A stretch of 64,000 bases of DNA from Streptomyces sp. 2131.1 (GCF_900105515.1 NZ_FNSY01000001.1:620001-684000); one strand, 5' to 3'. Shown: positions 7,927-16,735, counted from the stretch's first letter. Numbers and translations are program-made. Notes: generated from the sequence alone by a model not told the origin.

Positions 7927-9461
7927 TTGCCGTCCTCCTGCTGCTGGTCACGGGTGTGCTCGGCGGACGCCTCGCGCATGGCCGCCGCGCCTTCGGCCGA
8001 GGCGAGCCACGCGCGGAAGCTCTGCTTGGGCGGGGCGGGGGTGTCGCGGCTGTCGCTCCAGCCGTTGAGCGGGGGCGGCAGCGCCGGGAGCTTCCCGTCC
8101 CGGGCCAGGGCGCGGCCGAGGCGTGACGCCTTCTGCGCGGCCGTGTACACCTTGGGCCGGCTCATCACCGCGCCCGCCGCCTTCATGGCCAGCTTCTCGG
8201 CCGTCGTGCCGGACTGCTCGGTGTGCTGGTGGCGCAGTTCGACCAGGAGCGACGGGATGTCGATCTTGACGGGGCAGGCGTCGAAGCAGGCCCCGCAGAG
8301 GCTGGAGGCGTACGGCAGCGAGCTGTTGGGGTCGTCCTTGGCGGCGTGCATGCCGGCGAGCTGCGGGGTCAGCACGGCACCGATCGGTCCGGGGTAGGTG
8401 GACCCGTAGGCGTGGCCGCCGGCCCGCTCGTACACCGGGCAGACGTTGAGGCAGGCCGAGCAGCGGATGCAGTTGAGGGCCTCGCGCCCGATGCGGTCCG
8501 CGAGGGCCGCGGTCCGGCCGTTGTCGAGGAGGACCAGGTGGAAGGTCTGCGGCCCGTCCCCGGGGGTGACGCCGGTCCACATCGAGGTGTACGGGTTCAT
8601 GCGCTCGCCCGTGGAGGAGCGCGGCAGGAGCTGGAGGAAGACCTCCAGGTCCTGATAGCGCGGGAGGACCTTCTCGATGCCCATGACGGTGATCAGAGTG
8701 TCGGGGAGGGTCAGGCACATGCGGCCATTGCCCTCGGACTCGACGACGGAGAGGGTGCCGGTCTCGGCGATGCCGAAGTTGGCCCCGGAGACGGCCACCT
8801 TGGTCGTCATGAACTTCTCGCGCAGGTAGGCGCGGGCGGCGCCGGCCAGGTGCGCGGGAACGTTGTCCAGGGACGGGTCGACGCCGGGGATCTCCTTGAG
8901 GAAGATCTCCCGGATCTCGTCCCGGTTGCGGTGGATCGCGGGGACCAGGATGTGCGAGGGCTTGTCATGGGCGAGCTGCACGATCAGCTCGGCGAGGTCG
9001 GTCTCGTGCGCGGTGATGCCGAGGGATTCGAGGTGCTCGTTGAGCCCGATCTCCTGGGTGGCCATCGACTTGACCTTGATGACCTCGTCGCTGCCCGTCT
9101 CCCGGACCAGCCGGGCGACGATCTCGTTGGCCTCGACGCCGTCGCGCGCCCAGTGGACGGTGCCGCCGCGCGCGGTGACGTTGCGCTCCAGCTCCTCCAG
9201 GAGTTCGGGGAGCCGGTTCATGGTGTCGGTCTTGATGGCCGATCCGGCGTCGCGCAGCTCCTCCCAGTCGGGCAGCTCGCCGGTGACGTGCAGGCGCTTG
9301 GCGCGGATGGTGTGCGTGGCGCGGCCGAGGTTGCTCCGCAGCTGCTCGTTGCGCAGCTCGTCGTGGGCGGCGGCGGGGAACTTGCGGTCGCCGCGCAGGT
9401 TTCCGGTGCCGTACGGGGAGCGGGGCGGGGTCGCGGGCATGCCGAGAAACGTCGCGCTCAT
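7923..9461 (-). CDS. lutB: LutB/LldF-family L-lactate oxidation iron-sulfur protein
   Basis: A 512-residue protein: N-terminal LUD (DUF162) domain with ETGTLSVVESEGNGR near residues 225-240, then a two-[4Fe-4S] ferredoxin domain with CIRCSACLNVCP (about 331-342) and CGACFDACP (about 389-397), and a C-terminal DUF3390-like tail. It relays electrons in the LutABC lactate oxidase. The ATG at 9461 overlaps the lutA stop (ATGA) and is preferred over an upstream start that would lie inside lutA. Confidence 0.93.
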   Translation of the reverse strand: MSATFLGMPATPPRSPYGTGNLRGDRKFPAAAHDELRNEQLRSNLGRATHTIRAKRLHVTGELPDWEELRDAGSAIKTDTMNRLPELLEELERNVTARGGTVHWARDGVEANEIVARLVRETGSDEVIKVKSMATQEIGLNEHLESLGITAHETDLAELIVQLAHDKPSHILVPAIHRNRDEIREIFLKEIPGVDPSLDNVPAHLAGAARAYLREKFMTTKVAVSGANFGIAETGTLSVVESEGNGRMCLTLPDTLITVMGIEKVLPRYQDLEVFLQLLPRSSTGERMNPYTSMWTGVTPGDGPQTFHLVLLDNGRTAALADRIGREALNCIRCSACLNVCPVYERAGGHAYGSTYPGPIGAVLTPQLAGMHAAKDDPNSSLPYASSLCGACFDACPVKIDIPSLLVELRHQHTEQSGTTAEKLAMKAAGAVMSRPKVYTAAQKASRLGRALARDGKLPALPPPLNGWSDSRDTPAPPKQSFRAWLASAEGAAAMREASAEHTRDQQQEDGK

Positions 9462-10225
9462 CGGGCGGCCTCCGTCAGGACGTACGGCGAGGTGCGGGTG
9501 GAGGAGAGGATCTGCGCCAGGTGCAGGGTGCGGGCACCGGCCTTGATCCGGGAGAGCCCGCCGCCGATGTGCATCAGGCAGGACGAGTCGCCCGCGGTGC
9601 ACACGGCGGCGCCGGTCGAGGTGACGTTACGCATCTTGTCCTGGAGCATCGCGGTCGAGGTCTCGGCGTTCTTCACGGCGAAGGTGCCGCCGAACCCGCA
9701 GCAGGAGTCCGCCTCGGGCAGCTCGACTAGGTCGATGGAGTCGACGGCCCGCAGCAGCCGCAGCGGCTTGTCCCCGACCCGGAGCATCCGCAGCGAGTGG
9801 CAGGTGGGGTGGTAGGTGACCCGGTGCGGGAAGTAGGCACCGACGTCGGTCACGTCGAGCACGTCGACCAGCAGCTCGGAGAGTTCGTACGTCTTCGCCC
9901 TGACGGTGGCGACCCCGGCGCGCAGGGCCGCGTCCCCGTACCGCTCGGCGACGAGTTCGTGCTGGTGGCGGACCGAGCCGGCGCAGGAGCCCGACGGCAT
10001 GACGACGGCGTCGATGGAGGCGTCGCCGAACTGGTCGGCGAAGTTGCGCACCAGCGGGACCGGCTCGCGCTGGTAGCCGGTGTTGACGTGCATCTGGCCG
10101 CAGCAGGTCTGGCCCGGCGGGAACACCACCTCGTGGCCCAGGCGGGCCAGCAGCACCGCGGTGGATTTCACCGCCTCGGGGAAGAGCGTGTCTCCCAGAC
10201 AGGTGGCGAAGAGTCCGATACGCAT
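9458..10225 (-). CDS. lutA: LutA-type (Fe-S)-binding protein, CCG domains
   Basis: A 255-residue protein with the two cysteine-rich CCG domains of the LutA/GlcF/heterodisulfide reductase family: CCG at 41-43 and CCG at about 165-167, each with further upstream cysteines that build the Fe-S site. It is the first gene of the lutABC operon. The ATG follows GGGGAG-type Shine-Dalgarno sequence. A TAGTAT -10-like hexamer at 10259-10264 (minus strand) overlaps the FadR-type operator at 10249, which fits repression lifted by lactate. Confidence 0.93.
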   Translation of the reverse strand: MRIGLFATCLGDTLFPEAVKSTAVLLARLGHEVVFPPGQTCCGQMHVNTGYQREPVPLVRNFADQFGDASIDAVVMPSGSCAGSVRHQHELVAERYGDAALRAGVATVRAKTYELSELLVDVLDVTDVGAYFPHRVTYHPTCHSLRMLRVGDKPLRLLRAVDSIDLVELPEADSCCGFGGTFAVKNAETSTAMLQDKMRNVTSTGAAVCTAGDSSCLMHIGGGLSRIKAGARTLHLAQILSSTRTSPYVLTEAAR

Positions 10226-10248
10226 GGAGTCTCCCCGATCGCAAGTTG

Positions 10249-10259
10249 TGGTCCGACCA
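10249..10259. promoter_or_regulatory. FadR/LldR-type operator, lutA side
   Basis: TGGTCCGACCA is a perfect 5+1+5 inverted repeat matching the TNGTNNNACNA consensus of FadR-subfamily GntR repressors. It starts 23 bp upstream of the lutA ATG and abuts a minus-strand TAGTAT -10-like element, so bound repressor would block transcription initiation of lutABC. Confidence 0.75.
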
Positions 10260-10340
10260 TACTACCCTCTGGCCGATTTCGTCAGGCTTGCACACGCTCC
10301 GTCCAACCCCTCTCGGACGTGGAGTGACCTGCCCGGCATT

Positions 10341-10351
10341 TGGTCTGACCT
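10341..10351. promoter_or_regulatory. FadR/LldR-type operator, lctP side
   Basis: TGGTCTGACCT carries the same GGTC-N-GACC core as the lutA-side site, 72 bp upstream of the lctP start. It is followed within 3 bp by TTGACA (10354-10359), a consensus -35 hexamer for the rightward promoter, so the site is placed to control lctP. Confidence 0.7.
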
Positions 10352-10423
10352 TATTGACATACGACATCTCCGGTGTCCTACTGATCGCTGAATCAGCTGC
10401 GTCACTCAGCGAGGAGTAATTCC

Positions 10424-12100
10424 GTGGCTTCCGCACCACCGGCCGGCGTGCCGGCTTCGTACACGCCCGATGTTCACGCCATCGGGGGCAGCCTCCTGGC
10501 GACCGCGCTGGTGAGCCTGGTCCCGCTCGCCGTGTTCTTCGTGCTCCTGATGGCGGCGAAGCGCTCGGCACTGGTGTCCGCGCTGGGCTCGGTCGTCACG
10601 GCGCTGCTCGTCGCGGTGATCGGCTTCGGGATGCCGGTCGGACTGGGACTGCTCTCGGCGTCCCAGGGGCTCGTCTTCGGCCTCTTCCCGGTGATGCTGA
10701 TCGTCGTCGCGGCCATCTGGTTCTACGAACTCACGGTCGTCAGCGCCCGGTTCGAGGATCTCCGGCGTTCGTTCAGCGCCGTCGGCCGGGGCGACCTGCG
10801 CGTGCAGGCGATGCTCATCGCGTTCTGCTTCGGCGGCCTGCTGGAGGCGCTGGCCGGCTTCGGCGCGCCCGTCGCCATCACGGCCGTGATGTTGCTGGCC
10901 CTCGGGCTGCCCCCGGTCAAGGCGGCGGTGACCGTGCTCCTCGCCAACACCGCGCCGGTCGCGTTCGGCGCCATGGCCATCCCGGTCACCACGGCCGGCA
11001 ACCTCACCGGCATCCCCGCCGAAGACATCGCCTCGGTCATCGGCCGCCAGTCGCCGCTGCTCGCGGTCTTCGTACCGCTGCTGCTGCTGTTCGTCGTGGA
11101 CGGCATCCGCGGCGTCCGTCAGCTGTGGCCGATCGCCCTGGTGACCGGTGGCGTCTTCGCCCTGACCCAGTTCTGGTGCGCCAACCACTTCGCGTACGAG
11201 CTGACCGACGTGGTCGCCTCGCTCGTCGGGTTCGGCGTCGCCGTGCTGATGCTGCGCTTCTGGAAGCCGCGCACCCCGGACGACCAGCGTTCCCAGGTGG
11301 AGAACGAGCCGCTCACCCGGCGCCGGGTCACCTACGCCGTCCTTCCGTACCTCCTGGTGATCGCGGTTTTCGGCATCGCCAAGCTGAACGTGGGCGGGCT
11401 GGACGTCCCCGAGGCGCTGAGCCACGCCAACCTCAGGATCGAGTGGCCGGGCCTCCACGGCGAGCTGATGACCACCGGCGGGACGCCGTCGTCCAGCGCG
11501 GTCTACACGCTGGAGGTCCTGGGCAACCCGGGGACCCTGCTGATCCTCTCGGGCATCCTGGTCACGCTGATCTACCGCTTCGCCAAGGACCGCGACACGT
11601 ACCCGATGAGCGCGGGCACGGCGCTGTCGGCGGCGGGCCGGACGCTGGAGAACATGCGGACCGCCATCGCGACGGTCGCCACGGTGCTGGCGCTGAGCTA
11701 CGTGATGAACCAGTCCGGCCAGACCGTCGCCATCGGCACCTGGCTGGCCACGGCGGGCGGCCTCTTCGCCCTGCTCTCGCCGGTGCTCGGCTGGCTGGGT
11801 ACGGCCGTGACCGGCTCCGACACCTCCGCCAACGCGCTGTTCGCCAACCTCCAGCAGACGGCCGGGCAGACCGCGGGGATCGACCCGACGCTGCTCGTCG
11901 CGGCGAACACCTCCGGCGGCGTGGTCGCCAAGCTGGTGAGCCCGCAGAACCTGACGATCGCCGCCACCGCGGTCGCGATGCAGGGCTCGGAACGCATCCT
12001 GCTGCGCAAGGTCGCCGGATACAGCCTGGCCATGCTGGCCGTCCTCTGCGTCCTGGTCTACCTGCAGTCCACGGCCGCGCTCTCCTGGATGCTGCCGTAG
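10424..12100 (+). CDS. lctP: L-lactate permease (LctP/LldP family)
   Basis: A 558-residue integral membrane protein with about 13 hydrophobic segments. Family-specific segments include GGLLEALAGFGAPVAI (about 134-149) and VTGSDTSANALFANLQ (about 464-479), the conserved lactate-permease signatures. It imports L-lactate, probably with H+. The GTG at 10424 follows GAGGAG with 7-nt spacing. It is divergent from lutABC across a 198-bp regulatory region holding two FadR-type sites, and convergent with the regulator gene. Confidence 0.93.
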   Translation: MASAPPAGVPASYTPDVHAIGGSLLATALVSLVPLAVFFVLLMAAKRSALVSALGSVVTALLVAVIGFGMPVGLGLLSASQGLVFGLFPVMLIVVAAIWFYELTVVSARFEDLRRSFSAVGRGDLRVQAMLIAFCFGGLLEALAGFGAPVAITAVMLLALGLPPVKAAVTVLLANTAPVAFGAMAIPVTTAGNLTGIPAEDIASVIGRQSPLLAVFVPLLLLFVVDGIRGVRQLWPIALVTGGVFALTQFWCANHFAYELTDVVASLVGFGVAVLMLRFWKPRTPDDQRSQVENEPLTRRRVTYAVLPYLLVIAVFGIAKLNVGGLDVPEALSHANLRIEWPGLHGELMTTGGTPSSSAVYTLEVLGNPGTLLILSGILVTLIYRFAKDRDTYPMSAGTALSAAGRTLENMRTAIATVATVLALSYVMNQSGQTVAIGTWLATAGGLFALLSPVLGWLGTAVTGSDTSANALFANLQQTAGQTAGIDPTLLVAANTSGGVVAKLVSPQNLTIAATAVAMQGSERILLRKVAGYSLAMLAVLCVLVYLQSTAALSWMLP

Positions 12101-12118
12101 GACCGGGGCGGCGGGGTG

Positions 12119-12865
12119 CTACTCGGCGCCCTCGCCGCCGGTCCGTTCGTCGTCGACCAGCGTGCCGTGGAAGCCGCGGATGTGGAGCTCGGCGAGATCG
12201 GCCGCCTCCTCGCCGTGCCCGGTGCGCACCAGCCGCAGCATCTCGGCGTGCTGGGCGTTGAGCCGGGTCCGGGTGGCGGGCCAGTCGTCCACCTCTTCGA
12301 GGGCGCGCAGGATGAGGGGCCGCACGGACTCCCGGACCGCGGCCGTCAACGTGGAGGTGAGCGCGTTGCCCGAGCTGCTCGCCACCTCGACGTGGAACTG
12401 CGTGTCGAGCTCGTTGAACTCCTCGGGCCCGATGTCCTCCCGCGACATCCGGTGGACCACGTCGGCCGCCGCGTCCAGGTCCTCCTCGGACGCGTGCTCC
12501 GCGGCGGTCGCGAAGCTGGAGCGCTCCAGGGCGACCCGGGCCTCCATCACGTCGTGGAGGCTGTAGCTGCCCAGGGCGAAGTGCAGGCGCAGCAGCCGCC
12601 CGAGCGCGTCGTCCGGGTTGCGCACGATCCGGGCCCCGGAATCATGGCCCCGGCCGGGCTGGGCGACCAGCACACCGATGGTCTCCAGCACGCGGAGCGC
12701 TTCCCGGAGCGCGGACCGGCTCACCCCGAAGACCGGGGCGAGCTCGCGCTCGGGCGGCAGCCGGTCCCCGGCCCTCAGCTTCCCGGCGAAGACCTGCTCC
12801 TCGATGCTCTGGAGCACGAGTTCATGGGTCCGGGCCTGCCGCACGGGCTGCCACTCGACAGGCAT
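12119..12865 (-). CDS. GntR family regulator, FadR subfamily (LldR/LutR-like)
   Basis: About 248 residues: an N-terminal winged helix-turn-helix (LPPERELAPVFGVSRSALRE region, about residues 36-55) and a C-terminal all-helical FCD effector domain with the metal/ligand-binding histidines expected of that fold. The ATG at 12865 follows GGAGG by 5 nt; a GTG four codons upstream at 12877 is the alternative. Its position beside lctP, and the presence of GGTCnGACC sites at lutA, at lctP and 62 bp upstream of its own start, imply that it is the lactate-responsive repressor and autoregulates. Confidence 0.88.
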   Translation of the reverse strand: MPVEWQPVRQARTHELVLQSIEEQVFAGKLRAGDRLPPERELAPVFGVSRSALREALRVLETIGVLVAQPGRGHDSGARIVRNPDDALGRLLRLHFALGSYSLHDVMEARVALERSSFATAAEHASEEDLDAAADVVHRMSREDIGPEEFNELDTQFHVEVASSSGNALTSTLTAAVRESVRPLILRALEEVDDWPATRTRLNAQHAEMLRLVRTGHGEEAADLAELHIRGFHGTLVDDERTGGEGAE

Positions 12866-12926
12866 CCGCTCCTCCACTCCCCGTCCGGGCGTATGCGTAC
12901 ATCCCGACTATGTCACACACGCCATG

Positions 12927-12937
12927 TGGTCGGACCG
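12927..12937. promoter_or_regulatory. FadR/LldR-type operator, autoregulatory site
   Basis: TGGTCGGACCG has the perfect GGTC-G-GACC inverted repeat (12928-12936), the third copy of the core seen at 10249 and 10341, lying upstream of the regulator gene in the 91-bp gap after the LD-carboxypeptidase gene. Confidence 0.68.
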
Positions 12938-12956
12938 CAAGCGAGGAGCGCGGTGA

Positions 12957-13997
12957 TCAGTAGGTGACGGTGATACGGCGGGCCGTGCCGTCCACCCGGA
13001 CCCGGCCGCCGAACGGGATGATGGCCTGCGGGTCGGTGTGGCCGCAGTCGACGTCGAAGACGGCCATGGTGCCGGGTGCGTACTCCGCGAGGGCGCGCAG
13101 CACCGCCTCCCGCTGCTGCCGCCGGTACAGCGCACCGGCTTCGGCGTCGAGCGGCTTGTCGAAGGACCAGTTCTTGGCGCGCGCCATCAGCAGGGCGGGG
13201 AACCGCCGCAGCAGTCCCCGCTCCCCCATGTTGCGCAGGATCCGGTACACCTCGTCGGCGCTCGGCAGCTCCTCGGAGGTTTCGAGGAACAGCACCCGGC
13301 CGTCGTACGCCTCCGGCGGCAGGATCTCCCGGTCGGCCATCAGCATCCAGGCCAGGATCTCCAGGTTGCCGCCCCAGCTCGCCCCCTCCACCACCCGGTG
13401 CGGGTTGTGCCAGGTCCAGCCGTCGGCGGGGAGCAGGTCGGGCTCCTGCTCGAAGGTGTGCGGGTCCTTCCAGTCCCGGTCGACGCTGCCGCTCTCCTTC
13501 GCGGGCGCCAACTCGTACTCGCCGTGGGTGAAGAGCGCGGCCCGCAGTGACTCGGCCGTCTGCGGGTGCAGCGCGCCGGGCCGGCCGAACTCGACCATGA
13601 GCGAACCGCCGTGGTAGCCGACGATGCCGAGGTTGTCGAGCAGCACCAGCAGGTTGGTGTTGTCGCTGTAGCCGAAGAACGGCTTGGGGTTGGCCCGCAG
13701 CAGTTCGCGGTCCAGGTGGGGCAGCAGCGTGATCTGGTCGTCGCCCCCGATGCTGGCTATGACCGCCTTGATCTCCGGGTCGGCGAAGGCCGCGTGGAGG
13801 TCGGCGGCGCGCTGCTGCGGCGTGGAGCCCATCTTCCGGGTCGCGGGGTATTCCACCGGCTCCAGGCCGAAGTCCTCGCGGAGCCTGCGCAGTCCCAGTT
13901 CGTACGGCAGCGGGAGGAGGCCGGGAAGTCCGGAGGAGGGCGAGAGCACGGCGACGCGGTCGCCGGGCCGGGGCTTGGAGGGATACGAAGATGTCAT
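12957..13997 (-). CDS. S66-family LD-carboxypeptidase / MccF-like serine peptidase
   Basis: A 346-residue cytosolic enzyme. The nucleophile elbow is FFGYSDNTN with Ser111; the downstream FLETSEE segment (about 248-254) and CGHTDPQ near residue 316 supply the Glu and His expected for the Ser-Glu-His triad of family S66. Members are LD-carboxypeptidases acting on murein tetrapeptide or MccF-like immunity peptidases cleaving acyl-sulfamoyl adenylates. The SxEE and length resemble the MccF branch more than E. coli LdcA, but this is a judgement by eye. No signal peptide. Confidence 0.85.
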   Translation of the reverse strand: MTSSYPSKPRPGDRVAVLSPSSGLPGLLPLPYELGLRRLREDFGLEPVEYPATRKMGSTPQQRAADLHAAFADPEIKAVIASIGGDDQITLLPHLDRELLRANPKPFFGYSDNTNLLVLLDNLGIVGYHGGSLMVEFGRPGALHPQTAESLRAALFTHGEYELAPAKESGSVDRDWKDPHTFEQEPDLLPADGWTWHNPHRVVEGASWGGNLEILAWMLMADREILPPEAYDGRVLFLETSEELPSADEVYRILRNMGERGLLRRFPALLMARAKNWSFDKPLDAEAGALYRRQQREAVLRALAEYAPGTMAVFDVDCGHTDPQAIIPFGGRVRVDGTARRITVTY

Positions 13998-14006
13998 CCG
14001 GTGAGC

Positions 14007-14426
14007 TTAGGCAGCGTCCCCGGGAACGACCTCCGGATTTTCCCCACCGGGACGCAACGGGCCGGCCGGGGTGCCCTGGTGGAAGTACATCCGCCAGGCG
14101 CCGCCGCTGCGGCGCCACACCGAACTGCGCCTGAACAGAAGGCCGTCGCGCACGGTGGCGTACGTCAGATGGACCAGGTCCGGGGCCAGCAGCCGGCCGG
14201 AGAGGTCGGTGACCTCCGGGCCGGGACCGTACTCCTCGACGGCGGAGGTGACGGCGAGGATGGAGGCGCGGTCATAGCGGCGTCCGGACGCGCCGAATTC
14301 GGTGAACTCCGGGTCGAGCAGCTCGCTCACCGCCTCGGGTGACGCCCGCACCTCGGGTTCGAGCAGCCGCAGTTCGCCCCGCATGGCGGCCCGTACGGCC
14401 CGCCCCTCCTCGTCGCTGAGTTTCAT
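14007..14426 (-). CDS. NTF2-like (DUF4440-type) protein
   Basis: A 139-residue protein from the ATG at 14426. The pattern of an N-terminal helix, FxEFGASGRRYDRASI segment, then beta-strands ending in WRMYFHQGTP is characteristic of the small SnoaL/NTF2-like DUF4440 fold, often of unknown ligand. It sits 9 bp from the stop-side of the divergent reading direction neighbour start (13997) and 32 bp after the methyltransferase gene on the same strand, so it is probably the second gene of a two-gene unit. Confidence 0.78.
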   Translation of the reverse strand: MKLSDEEGRAVRAAMRGELRLLEPEVRASPEAVSELLDPEFTEFGASGRRYDRASILAVTSAVEEYGPGPEVTDLSGRLLAPDLVHLTYATVRDGLLFRRSSVWRRSGGAWRMYFHQGTPAGPLRPGGENPEVVPGDAA

Positions 14427-14458
14427 GCGGCCCGACTCTACGTCGACGATGTGCGGTG

Positions 14459-15199
14459 TCAGACCAGGACCAGCAGGTCCATCCAGCTGACGGCGGGCCG
14501 GTCCGGCTCCTGTTCCGCCGCCGTCCGCAGCCGGCGCATCCCGCGCTCGAACTCCTCGTCGTCCAGACCGCGCAGCTTGGCGTCGGTGTCCCGCCTGATC
14601 CGGTCGGCGAACTCGGCGAGGCTCGGCGCGCTCTCCTGCGGTACGGCGTGCAGCGCGACGCGGGTGAAGCCGGCCCCGGCGAACGCGGCGCACGTCTGCT
14701 CCACGGTCGGGTAGCCGTCGACGATGCGCTCGGCACCGGGGAAGAACCGAACCCGCAGGTCACGGGCGCACCTGCCGGGGAAGGAGTTGCGGACGAGCAC
14801 CGGGGCGCCGGGCTTCAGCGCCCTGCGCAACTCCCGCGCGGCGGCGGCCAGGTCACCGATGTGGTGGACGACCGAACCGAGCCAGGCCGCGTCCGCGCAG
14901 CCGTCCGGCACGGGCAGCGCCTCGGCCCGCCCGTCCAGCGCCTCGATCATTTCGTGGCGGGGGATCAGCTCCCGCATGGCGTGGGCCGGTTCCACGGCCA
15001 GCACCCGGACACCGAACCAGTCGGCGAACGCGGAGGCGAAGGAGCCGGTTCCCGCGCCCACGTCAAGGACGGTGGCACCGGGTGCGAGGTCCACCTCCGC
15101 GGCAACGGCGGCGCGCCATGCGGTCAGCCCGTCGCGCGGAATCTCACGGGCGAGGCGGTAGTCCTCGGCGAAACGACGGTCGGGAGCGGTCGCTTCCAT
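14459..15199 (-). CDS. class I SAM-dependent methyltransferase
   Basis: A 246-residue methyltransferase. Motif I is VLDVGAGTGSFA at about residues 44-55, the acidic residue of motif II is VEPAH near 70, and the post-I AEALPVPD and motif IV region DAAWLGSVVHHI follow near 93-113, matching the Methyltransf_11/UbiE-like fold. Substrate unknown. It begins 174 bp from the divergent DUF2510 gene, with a DasR-like palindrome 73 bp upstream of its start. Confidence 0.87.
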   Translation of the reverse strand: MEATAPDRRFAEDYRLAREIPRDGLTAWRAAVAAEVDLAPGATVLDVGAGTGSFASAFADWFGVRVLAVEPAHAMRELIPRHEMIEALDGRAEALPVPDGCADAAWLGSVVHHIGDLAAAARELRRALKPGAPVLVRNSFPGRCARDLRVRFFPGAERIVDGYPTVEQTCAAFAGAGFTRVALHAVPQESAPSLAEFADRIRRDTDAKLRGLDDEEFERGMRRLRTAAEQEPDRPAVSWMDLLVLV

Positions 15200-15271
15200 G
15201 GGCCCTCACTTCCGGGGGCGCTCAGGCCGGTCCGCCGCGCCTCGTGGGCGGATGTTAGCTACTGGCCCTTC

Positions 15272-15287
15272 AGTTGTCTAGACCAAG
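15272..15287. promoter_or_regulatory. DasR/HutC-type palindromic operator
   Basis: AGTTGTCTAGACCAAG matches the Streptomyces DasR-responsive element AGTGGTCTAGACCACT at 13 of 16 positions, with the central GTCTAGACCA exact. It lies between divergent genes, 73 bp from the methyltransferase start and 87 bp from the DUF2510 gene start. DasR is the N-acetylglucosamine-responsive GntR/HutC regulator; other HutC-type regulators recognise similar GTCTAGAC cores, so the binder is inferred. Confidence 0.5.
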
Positions 15288-15373
15288 GGTGGTGGAGGTC
15301 GGCCGCCCCTGCTGCCCGAGAATCCGTCCACCCAGTTCATAGGATTCTCAGGCAACCCGGATACGGTGTCGGC

Positions 15374-16297
15374 GTGACCCAGACGAGCCCGCCCGGCTGG
15401 CATCCAGACCCCGGGTATTCAGGATTTGGCCCCCGCCAGGAGCGCTGGTGGGACGGCACCCAGTGGACCGACCACCTGCGCGTACCACCGGCGGCCGCCC
15501 GCAGCCGACGCATACGCATGGGGGCCGGCATCACCGCGGCCGTGGTGGTGCTCGCCGCTGTCGGGGGTGGTGTCTATCTGCTCAACGACGACTCGGGCGG
15601 CAGTAACGATTCCGCCTCCTCCCCGTCGGCGTCCCCGTCCCCCGGTCCCGACCGGCAGCGCGGCGGACCCGGCGACAGCGGCGGAAACGGTGACGACCGC
15701 GGTGACGGTGGCAGCAGCGGCGGCAGCGAGTCGCCCGAGCAGGACCAGCCGGAGATCGAAAAGGGTTACGCGACGGACCTGGCCAGCGGCATCAGCATTC
15801 CGGTGCCCGCCGGCTGGAAGGGCGAGTCGGGCATGGGCGCCGGGGTGACCACCGGTTCGTACGCCTGCCCGGGCGACACCGGCGAGAAGTGCGTGCGCGG
15901 CGGGGTGTTCTCCGCCCCCGCCGAGGCGCTGAAGCTGACGACCAAGACCGCGAAGGCCACCGCCGAGAAGGACATCGAGGCCAACGCCGAAGCGTCCTAC
16001 GGCGAGAAGATCTACGGCGGCATCACCTCGCACGAGGAGCTGAAGTCCGAGGCGGTGACCGTCGCCGGGCAGCAGGGCTACCGGGTCCGCTGGAAGGTGG
16101 TGACCAAGAACGGCGACGACGGCTACGTCGAGTCGCTGGCCTTCCCCTCCCCGCTGGCCAAGGACATGCTGGTGGTGGTCCGCTCGGGCTTCGACATCAA
16201 CGCCAAGGCCCCCGCGCTCTCCGTCCTCGACGACATGACCAAGGGCATCAAGGCGGCCTCGGGCGGCGGTACCGGCGGCGGCGGTACCGACGCCTGA
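15374..16297 (+). CDS. DUF2510-domain membrane-anchored protein
   Basis: A 307-residue protein from GTG at 15374. An N-terminal DUF2510 domain (PGWHPDPG near residues 7-14 through RWWDGTQWTDHL near 25-36) is followed by one transmembrane helix (about 52-72), an acidic Ser/Gly/Asp-rich linker (about 75-130) and an extracytoplasmic domain of about 170 residues. The start has no clear Shine-Dalgarno sequence. DUF2510 is a cytoplasmic tag of unknown role in actinobacterial membrane proteins; the outer domain is not recognised. A strong terminator follows. Confidence 0.85.
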   Translation: MTQTSPPGWHPDPGYSGFGPRQERWWDGTQWTDHLRVPPAAARSRRIRMGAGITAAVVVLAAVGGGVYLLNDDSGGSNDSASSPSASPSPGPDRQRGGPGDSGGNGDDRGDGGSSGGSESPEQDQPEIEKGYATDLASGISIPVPAGWKGESGMGAGVTTGSYACPGDTGEKCVRGGVFSAPAEALKLTTKTAKATAEKDIEANAEASYGEKIYGGITSHEELKSEAVTVAGQQGYRVRWKVVTKNGDDGYVESLAFPSPLAKDMLVVVRSGFDINAKAPALSVLDDMTKGIKAASGGGTGGGGTDA

Positions 16298-16323
16298 CCG
16301 TCCGAAGGTCAAGGCCGGTACAG

Positions 16324-16375
16324 AGCCGGACCGCACGGCCCCGGGTGCGCCCCCGGGGCCGCGGGCGGTCCGGCT
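16324..16375 (+). terminator. intrinsic terminator after DUF2510 gene
   Basis: Outer arms AGCCGGACCGC (16324-16334) and GCGGTCCGGCT (16365-16375) pair perfectly and enclose a second perfect 8-bp hairpin (16337-16344 with 16353-16360), giving a long GC-rich stem 26 bp after the stop. Confidence 0.75.
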
Positions 16376-16447
16376 GAGTACCCGGGCCGCTCGCTTCTGA
16401 GTACGTCACCCGATCCCCAGCCCGGCCGGCCCCGCTGGAATGGGGTC

Positions 16448-16735
16448 ATGGCTCCCGACGCACAGCGCCTCCGCATCCGGCACGTCACCAGCGCCGGCAC
16501 GACCCTGGCCCTTTCGCTCGCCCCGCTCGTGATCGGTGTGCTGTTCGCGCGCACGATGACCCTGGACCCGCACACGCCGGTGAACGCCCTGATCACCAGG
16601 GGTGGCAGGGGCGCGGTCCCGTCGCCCGCGCAGTGGGGCGGCTGCGGCCGGACCGCGCTGCGCCGGTGCCGGAGCGCGTGCCGCCCCCTCGCCCGGCCGA
16701 AAATCCGGTTCCCTCGCGTGCGCCGCCTTCCCTAG
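16448..16735 (+). CDS. small hypothetical protein with one membrane helix
   Basis: A possible 95-residue protein. The first 50 residues look coding: near-uniform G/C third bases, a basic start and one hydrophobic helix (about 20-36). The rest is Arg-, Cys- and Gly-rich and lacks recognisable structure, so it may be a gene shortened by a frameshift near codon 50. No strong ribosome-binding site precedes the ATG. No family recognised; a weak call. Confidence 0.3.
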   Translation: MAPDAQRLRIRHVTSAGTTLALSLAPLVIGVLFARTMTLDPHTPVNALITRGGRGAVPSPAQWGGCGRTALRRCRSACRPLARPKIRFPRVRRLP

